Source: Deltaproteobacteria bacterium UBA2385
GTDB taxonomy: Bacteria; Myxococcota_A; UBA796; UBA2385
Assembly: GCA_002343455.1 (NCBI GenBank)
Contig: DDSR01000176.1
Coordinates: 1-27,754, forward strand
Length of the DNA: 27,754 nt
Direction of reading: 5' to 3'
Position numbers and translations under genes: made by a program. Below, one piece after another: positions 23,321 through 27,754 of this stretch. The notes under the pieces are model-generated. The model was not told where the DNA came from. It ran no database searches and saw only the letters and a program-made list of their open reading frames with translations. Each line of letters begins with the position of its first letter. Positions within the stretch are counted from its first letter, which is position 1.

Positions 23321-23449
23321 CAAGCATCACACCAAAGCAGGCATGCCCTGCCCGGTCGGCCACCCGATCGCACCGTCATCGGGTCCCGCGCCACGGGCCC
23401 CCCGGGGTCATCCCCTCGGCTCGGGGGTCGCACAGAGAACCCGGAGGTG

Positions 23450-23463
23450 TGGCCGATCGGCCA
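23450..23463. promoter_or_regulatory. 14-bp perfect palindrome, candidate regulator binding site
   Basis: TGGCCGATCGGCCA is identical to its reverse complement. It lies about 155 bp upstream of the candidate minus-strand sigma-54 start and about 220 bp upstream of the activator gene, a typical range for an enhancer or autoregulatory site. Its ligand is unknown. Confidence 0.35.
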
Positions 23464-23679
23464 TGCCCATCCGAGCACCCACCCCGCCTTCGATCCCCAT
23501 CACCGCGGCCCCCTCGGCTGGAACGCGCCTTGCTGTGCCAACTCATGCCGGTCGAACCGGGCCTTCCCCCCTTCGCCGGCCGCCGCCTCCTGTTACGATC
23601 CCCTCGACCTTCATGCCTCGTGGCTCCCCAGTGTCCCCGGGGGTCCGCCAGGTTCCTTTCATTTTTTTGGAGTTCCACG

Positions 23680-24687
23680 ATGTTCGCCCGCACCGTCAGC
23701 GATGTCCCCGCCGGAGTCCCACCTCACCCCATCCTCGGTCGATCGGAGACCATCGAGCGCCTGCGCGCTCGCCTGCCGCTGCTCGCCGCCGCCCGTCGGA
23801 CCACCCTGATCACCGGCGCCACCGGCACGGGAAAGGAGGTCGTCGCACGCGGCCTGCATGGCGCGACGGGCAGCGGTGAGCGGCCCTTCGTGCCGGTCCA
23901 CTGCGGGGCCCTCCCCGAGAACCTGGCCGAGTCCGAGCTCTTCGGCCACACCCGCGGGGCCTACACCGGCGCCAGCCATGCCCGAAACGGCCTGATCCGC
24001 AGCGCCAAGGGGGGGACCCTCTTCCTGGACGAGATCGACTCGCTGACCCTGCCCCTGCAGGCCAAGCTGCTCCGCTTCCTGGAGTCCGGCGAGGTCCGGG
24101 CCGTGGGGGCCGACTCTGCCCAGCGCTGCGGCGACATCTGGGTGCTGGCCGCGACCAACAAGGACCTCCAGCAGGAGGTCAAGCGAGGCGCCTTCCGCGA
24201 GGACCTGCTCTACCGTATCGACGTGATGCGCGTCAGCATCCCATCGCTGGCCCAGCGCGCCGAGGACATCGAGCTGCTGGCGGAGCACTTCCTGGACGCC
24301 CTGGGCAGCCCCGGCCTCTCGTTCAGCCGGTCCGCGCGGCGGGCGATGCTCCGCCACTCCTGGCCGGGCAACGTCCGCGAGCTGAAGCACCGGGTCGAGC
24401 GCGCCGCGCTGCTCGGGCAAGGAGAGGTGATCGACGCCGAGGACCTCGGGCTCGCCTCCCTCGCTCCGGCGCCTGTCGCCGCGGCCCCCGTGGCCAGCCT
24501 CGAAGAGCAGCTCTGGCGCCTTGTGGCCGAGGAGGGCCTCTCCCTGCACGACGCGATGGCCCTCTGCGAGCGCTGCCTGTTGAGCCGGGCGCTGGTCGAA
24601 GAGCAGGAGAACCGCAGCCGAGCCGCCCAACGTCTACAGATCCACGTGCGCACGATGTTCAAGAAGCTCGCCGAGCCAGGGGGCTGA
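23680..24687 (+). CDS. Sigma-54-dependent transcriptional activator without N-terminal sensor domain
   Basis: The ATG at 23680 has GGAG 7 nt upstream, and sequence before it is not coding. The protein has 335 residues and is PspF-like in layout. It opens with a short lead-in, then the AAA+ domain: HPILGRSETIERLR, Walker A GATGTGKE (46-53), ESELFGH, the sigma-54 contact loop GAYTGA (93-98), Walker B LFLDEID (114-120), FREDLLYRIDV and WPGNVREL (228-235). After an Ala/Pro linker comes a Fis-type helix-turn-helix (LSLHDAMALCERCLLSRAL, RSRAAQRLQIHVRTMFKKL). Tyr replaces Phe in GAFTGA, a tolerated variant. With no receiver or GAF domain, its activity is probably set by a partner protein or by expression level. 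It sits 142 bp before a near-perfect -24/-12 promoter, its likely target. Confidence 0.93.
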   Translation: MFARTVSDVPAGVPPHPILGRSETIERLRARLPLLAAARRTTLITGATGTGKEVVARGLHGATGSGERPFVPVHCGALPENLAESELFGHTRGAYTGASHARNGLIRSAKGGTLFLDEIDSLTLPLQAKLLRFLESGEVRAVGADSAQRCGDIWVLAATNKDLQQEVKRGAFREDLLYRIDVMRVSIPSLAQRAEDIELLAEHFLDALGSPGLSFSRSARRAMLRHSWPGNVRELKHRVERAALLGQGEVIDAEDLGLASLAPAPVAAAPVASLEEQLWRLVAEEGLSLHDAMALCERCLLSRALVEEQENRSRAAQRLQIHVRTMFKKLAEPGG

Positions 24688-24727
24688 GGCCAGGGCGCTG
24701 CGGCCAGGGCGCTGAGGCCAGGGGGGG
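24686..24727. repeat. 14-bp tandem direct repeats (three units), possible enhancer site
   Basis: GAGGCCAGGGCGCT (24686-24699), GCGGCCAGGGCGCT (24700-24713) and GAGGCCAGGG followed by a G-run (24714-24727) form a period-14 array. It starts at the activator's stop codon and lies about 130-170 bp upstream of the predicted sigma-54 transcription start. This is the normal distance for upstream activator sites. A 10-G run (24721-24730) closes the array. Confidence 0.7.
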
Positions 24728-24829
24728 GGGCGCGCGGGCCTGCCCCGAAACGCAGCGGCTGCCCGTCCCGCCATGCCCGACCATTCAGGGGCTCGCACGA
24801 TGGGGTGCGCCCCGCGCCTGCCCTCGCCA

Positions 24830-24845
24830 TGGCATGGACCTTGCT
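24830..24845 (+). promoter_or_regulatory. Sigma-54 (-24/-12) promoter
   Basis: TGGCATGGACCTTGCT matches the sigma-54 consensus TGGCAYR-N4-TTGCW at every defined position, with the GG and GC dinucleotides 10 nt apart. Transcription should start near 24856, about 60 nt before the ATG at 24917. The activator gene immediately upstream encodes a protein with the sigma-54-contact loop, which strongly supports function. Confidence 0.8.
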
Positions 24846-24916
24846 CACCTTGCCCGGGCCCGGGTCCGCCGCGGACTCCCCGCCTTGGCCCTCTGCCGTG
24901 AGAGAGCGTCGACAGC

Positions 24917-27424
24917 ATGGAACAAATCGCGCCCTTCCGCACCCGCATCACCCCTCGTTTCCCCATCGCGAGCTTCGCCGTCCGGGTTCCCTCGAATCGT
25001 TGGTACGAGATCGCCTGCGCCACCGACCCGGCGCTCTTCCACTCCGACAACCGCGGCCGCCGGACGGCCGGCAACTTCTTCACCAGCCGCGAGCAGGGCC
25101 TGGTGCGGGCCGACGAGTCCAGCTCGACCTTCATGCTGCCCCCGGACCGCCTCTGTCGTTTCGCGGGCGCCTCGCGCGTCTACTACGCGCTCGCCACCTA
25201 CGCCGATCGCGAGGGCAACGACCCGCGGTTCAGCATCTCTCCCGACGCCCTGGACCGGGTCCCCGCCCTGGCGCTCTCCCCCGACTTCACCGGGCGGGGG
25301 CTGGACCGGACCCGCATCGGGACCGGGCAGGGCTCCCGCTACGCCGGAGGCAACGAGCCCGTGCTGGTCTGGGGAGGCGACCTGGCCCTCGCTCAAGAGC
25401 GGCGTGCCGCGCGCTCCGCCGCGTACGACGACGGCTTCGACCCCTCGCTCTGGGGCAACCCGGAGCGACGGGCCTCTGCAGAGGGCGAGGCCCACGGCCG
25501 GCCCGCCGTCGACGCCGAGGCGGCGGCGCCCACCGCCGTCTACGGAGCCGTGGCCAGCGCCGCCCCGCAGCTCGCGCCCCCTCCGCACCGGTCCGGCTGG
25601 AGCGACCGCTACGAGTCCGTTCACGACGACTCCACCCTCCCTCTCGGCGCAGGCGTCGCCTACGGCCGGCCCGTGGGCGCCCTCGCCCCCGAGGCAGAGG
25701 AGCCCCCCGGCCTGGAGGAGCCGCCGACGCGGCCCGCCTCCTCCTACGCCGCCTACGGCCGACCGGCTCCGCCCGAGGACGAGGCCCCGGGGCTGGAGGA
25801 GCCCCCGGCGTCGGCCTCCCCCGCTTATGGGGACCCCCGGTCCGCCTCGGAGTCCGCCGGGCTCCTGGGCGACATCATCGACGCGGTCAACCCCATCGGC
25901 ACCATCTTCTCCGGCGTGGTCCTGACCAACAAGGCCAGCGCCACCCAGTGGGCGGTGCCCGCGGACTACCCCGCGCGGATCCGCGCCTACGCCGCCCACA
26001 ACCCGGCCGACGGCGCCATCCTGCTGGCCGCCCTCGCACGGAACCCGACCTTCCACAGCGGGGGCTGGATCCTGTCCCTCCAGCCGAACGCCTCGGCGAT
26101 GACGCTCGACACCGCCGTGTTCTTCCGCGGCCAGAGCTTGAACATCTGCACCTACGCCCATGAGCTGGTCCACGTTCAACAGTACGGGCTGCTGGGGGCG
26201 ACCGCCTTCCTGGTCAGCTACTTCGGCCTCAGCGCCGTCACCATCGCCGAACGCCTCGTCCGTCGCCAGCCCCTCAACGTGATGAACAGCAGCCCCCACG
26301 AGGTGCAGGCCTACGACATCGGCAACCGCTTCTGTGCCTGGGCACGGACCCAGCCCTGGGGCGTCGGCCTGGCCCTGCCCGACCACGGACACCCCGTCGA
26401 CGACGATTCGGACGCTCAGGGCCCCAACCTGCACGGTCGGCACCTGGCCTATCGCGACGAGGGCGAGGGCGAGGACGCGCTCGACGAGCAGGGGGGGGAG
26501 GCCGCCAGCGCCAGCCCGCCCGCCCTGGGGCGCGCCGAGCTGAGCGTGCCCGAGAAGCTGCGGATCTCCGAGATCGTCGCCGTCGCCGAGAGCGGCGCCG
26601 AGGGCTACAGCGCGGCCTTCCCCTGGACCCCTCGCCAGGACCTGAACAGTGATCCCTCGACCCTCCGCTCCGAGGGGCTGCTCTTCGGGTACCTGCTCTT
26701 CGACCAGCAGAGCGGCGCCCTGGGAGAGGTGATCAAGGCCGCCTGGCGTCGAAGCAAGGCCATGGTCGGGGACCCCGCCTTCCCCGAGGACCGGCGCCTG
26801 GAGCGCCTGCTTGGGGTCGACGAGGCGACGATCGAGCAGCTGATCGCCAGCACGAACGCCGACGACCGGCAAGCCCGGCTCGGACCCGTGGAGGGGGCCG
26901 TCCTCTGGCGCGAGCCCTGGCTGAGCCGCTTTCGGCGAGCCGGCGCCGTGGACTACGTCCAGGCGGCGCAGCGCGAGGTGGCCGTCACACGTTTCCTCGA
27001 CCCCCACCTGGAGTTCGCCCGCTGGATGGGCCTGACCACCGACCGCGCGCTGGGCTTCGTCATGGACCGCTGCGTCGACATGGGCCGCGTCGGGGGGCCA
27101 TCCTGGATCGCCCGCGTCGCCGGCCCGATCCGCACGCGGCGTCATATGGAGGCGGCGCTGCGAGAGCTCGGCTTCTCCCGCCTGTCCGACTTTCAAGAGA
27201 GCGTCCAGGGCCTGGAGGCGTCGGGGCGATGGGACGCCCGCACCCACGCCGCCATGGCGCGGGCCCTGCGCGGGCTCGACTCACCGATGCCGGTGCTGGT
27301 CCCAACCCTCGGCCAGATGCTCGACTCCATGGTGGCCGAAGCGGGCACGCGATCGGCCATGGCTCGGCTCCAGCGCCTGCGCAGCACGAGCCGCTTCACC
27401 GACACCGCCTACCGGCTGGACTGA
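24917..27424 (+). CDS. Multi-domain putative effector: unknown N-domain, Pro-rich linker, DUF4157-like HExxH domain, lysozyme-like and PGBD-like regions
   Basis: The ATG at 24917 follows a sigma-54 promoter. The purine-rich GAGAG 12 nt upstream is only a modest ribosome site. The protein has 835 residues and no signal peptide. Residues 1-~130 are an unrecognised compact domain (RFPIASFAVRVP, ACATDPALFH, GNFFTSREQGL, YYALATYADREGNDPRFSI). Residues ~185-310 are a Pro/Ala-rich linker with repeated YGRP and PGLEEPP. Residues ~345-480 carry TYAHELVHVQQYG (His415, Glu416, His419) and Glu462 in SPHEVQAYD. This is the layout of DUF4157-type metallopeptidase domains, often found in contractile-injection-system cargo. 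Residues ~545-735 resemble a lysozyme/chitosanase-like region (SEIVAVAESGAEGYSAAF, GLLFGYLLFDQQSGALGEVI). Residues ~742-790 resemble a peptidoglycan-binding domain (LGFSRLSDFQ, GLEASGRWDARTHAAM). A wall-targeting secreted effector is inferred. Confidence 0.75.
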   Translation: MEQIAPFRTRITPRFPIASFAVRVPSNRWYEIACATDPALFHSDNRGRRTAGNFFTSREQGLVRADESSSTFMLPPDRLCRFAGASRVYYALATYADREGNDPRFSISPDALDRVPALALSPDFTGRGLDRTRIGTGQGSRYAGGNEPVLVWGGDLALAQERRAARSAAYDDGFDPSLWGNPERRASAEGEAHGRPAVDAEAAAPTAVYGAVASAAPQLAPPPHRSGWSDRYESVHDDSTLPLGAGVAYGRPVGALAPEAEEPPGLEEPPTRPASSYAAYGRPAPPEDEAPGLEEPPASASPAYGDPRSASESAGLLGDIIDAVNPIGTIFSGVVLTNKASATQWAVPADYPARIRAYAAHNPADGAILLAALARNPTFHSGGWILSLQPNASAMTLDTAVFFRGQSLNICTYAHELVHVQQYGLLGATAFLVSYFGLSAVTIAERLVRRQPLNVMNSSPHEVQAYDIGNRFCAWARTQPWGVGLALPDHGHPVDDDSDAQGPNLHGRHLAYRDEGEGEDALDEQGGEAASASPPALGRAELSVPEKLRISEIVAVAESGAEGYSAAFPWTPRQDLNSDPSTLRSEGLLFGYLLFDQQSGALGEVIKAAWRRSKAMVGDPAFPEDRRLERLLGVDEATIEQLIASTNADDRQARLGPVEGAVLWREPWLSRFRRAGAVDYVQAAQREVAVTRFLDPHLEFARWMGLTTDRALGFVMDRCVDMGRVGGPSWIARVAGPIRTRRHMEAALRELGFSRLSDFQESVQGLEASGRWDARTHAAMARALRGLDSPMPVLVPTLGQMLDSMVAEAGTRSAMARLQRLRSTSRFTDTAYRLD

Positions 27425-27427
27425 ACG

Positions 27428-27754
27428 ATGGCGGTGACCCCCGACATGGCGCTCGAAGCGGCCCACAGGCTGCGCCACTCCCGCGGCTATGCCGCCCTCT
27501 CGGAGGAGGAGCGGGGCGCGCTGGACCGGGATCTGGGCCGGATCGAGGCGGTGTTGTACGGGCAGCCCGCCGCGCCCGCGACGCTCCGGCCGGCCGCCAT
27601 GGCCGTCGACCCCTACGCCGTCGACCCCTACGTCGTTGGCCTGGAGACGCCGGTCTCGCTGCGACCCGGCCTGCCACCGCCCCGGCCCCCGGGGCCTCGC
27701 CCCCCTCCCCCGCCGGATGGCCGCCCAGGCGGCCCCCTCCCACCCGGTCCGCCC
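27428..27754 (+). CDS. Pro-rich protein, 3'-truncated by window end
   Basis: The ATG at 27428 lies 3 nt after the previous stop. The frame stays open for 109 codons to the window edge, so it is probably in the same sigma-54 operon. The visible part has a short helical N-terminus (DMALEAAHRLRHSRGYAALS, EEERGALDRDLGRIEAVLYG). Next is an AVDPY-AVDPY duplication, encoded by a 15-bp tandem repeat, and then a very Pro-rich stretch. The layout of a small N-terminal module followed by a Pro-rich linker parallels the preceding protein. A further effector-like domain may lie downstream of the window. The function is not recognised. Confidence 0.65.
   Translation, partial: MAVTPDMALEAAHRLRHSRGYAALSEEERGALDRDLGRIEAVLYGQPAAPATLRPAAMAVDPYAVDPYVVGLETPVSLRPGLPPPRPPGPRPPPPPDGRPGGPLPPGPP
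27602..27631. repeat. 15-bp perfect tandem repeat, in-frame
   Basis: GCCGTCGACCCCTAC occurs twice (27602-27616 and 27617-27631). It encodes Ala-Val-Asp-Pro-Tyr twice in the truncated Pro-rich protein. Confidence 0.85.

Larger units (their letters stand above)
23229..23679. other. Intergenic regulatory region between divergent triple-hydrolase and sigma-54-activator genes (451 bp)
   Basis: I see no convincing gene in this stretch; the open frames through it are shadows or upstream extensions. It holds a degenerate -24/-12 candidate on the minus strand (23305-23320), a 14-bp perfect palindrome (23450-23463) and a small inverted repeat CCGGT-CGA-ACCGG near 23548. A GTTACGAT stretch (23592-23599) could act as a -10 for the activator gene. 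A T7 run is followed by GGAG (23669-23672), which is the ribosome-binding site 7 nt before the ATG at 23680. Confidence 0.5.

Noticed and set aside
23229..23363. 45-residue N-terminal extension of the triple hydrolase up to the ATG at 23363
   Set aside because: The extension is basic and Cys/Arg-rich with no ribosome-binding site, whereas TTG at 23228 has GGAGG at 5 nt.
20481..27754. Complete contractile injection or phage-tail-like system
   Set aside because: No sheath, tube, spike, baseplate or AAA loader genes are present in the window. Only cargo-like proteins and a regulator can be supported.
1..27754. CRISPR array, insertion sequence or integrase
   Set aside because: No regularly spaced repeats, transposase or recombinase motifs were found. 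The repeats seen are short tandem or two-copy repeats.

Overview
The window is a GC-rich bacterial chromosome segment with tightly packed genes. It has many predicted lipoproteins, TPR proteins, GTG/TTG starts and a sigma-54 regulator. This looks most like a Myxococcota or other former 'deltaproteobacterial' genome, but that is inference from style and no taxonomic marker gene is present.

Layout. (1) 3-842: the 3' end of an Ala/Pro-rich TPR-like protein, truncated by the window edge. (2) 855-2937: two divergently transcribed ferritin-like lipoprotein genes, bounded by a 21-bp direct repeat. (3) 3048-6300: an S41-peptidase lipoprotein, a probable outer-membrane beta-barrel protein overlapping it, and a convergent periplasmic TPR protein. 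(4) 6336-6989: a Uma2-family nuclease-like protein. (5) 7032-20494: nine genes on the + strand, mostly overlapping or closely spaced. They encode an acyltransferase, an atypical SDR/epimerase-like protein, a CPA2 antiporter, TrkA, TrkH, a 1495-residue CPA2 antiporter fused to a long helical region and a degenerate STAND/AAA-type ATPase, an MscS channel, a lipoprotein purple-acid-phosphatase-like enzyme and an orphan SecD-P1-like membrane protein. Six of the nine are ion transport or envelope-tension genes, so this reads as a K+/H+/osmotic homeostasis operon. (6) 20481-27754: a different locus. A minus-strand 915-residue protein joins three complete hydrolase domains (subtilisin S8, amidase_3, V8/trypsin-like). 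Divergent to it is a sigma-54 activator (GAYTGA). This is followed by a -24/-12 promoter that matches the sigma-54 consensus exactly, and then by a five-module protein with a DUF4157-like HExxH domain, lysozyme-like and peptidoglycan-binding-like regions, and by a further Pro-rich ORF that runs off the window.

The two most unusual regions are the antiporter-ATPase fusion inside the Trk operon and the sigma-54-controlled locus of signal-less multi-domain wall and protein hydrolases. The latter resembles a set of delivered effectors, such as DUF4157 cargo of contractile injection systems, but no injection machinery is visible here. Several genes (at 2032, 6300 and 7032) have a -10-like hexamer only 6-7 nt before the start codon, which suggests leaderless mRNAs.
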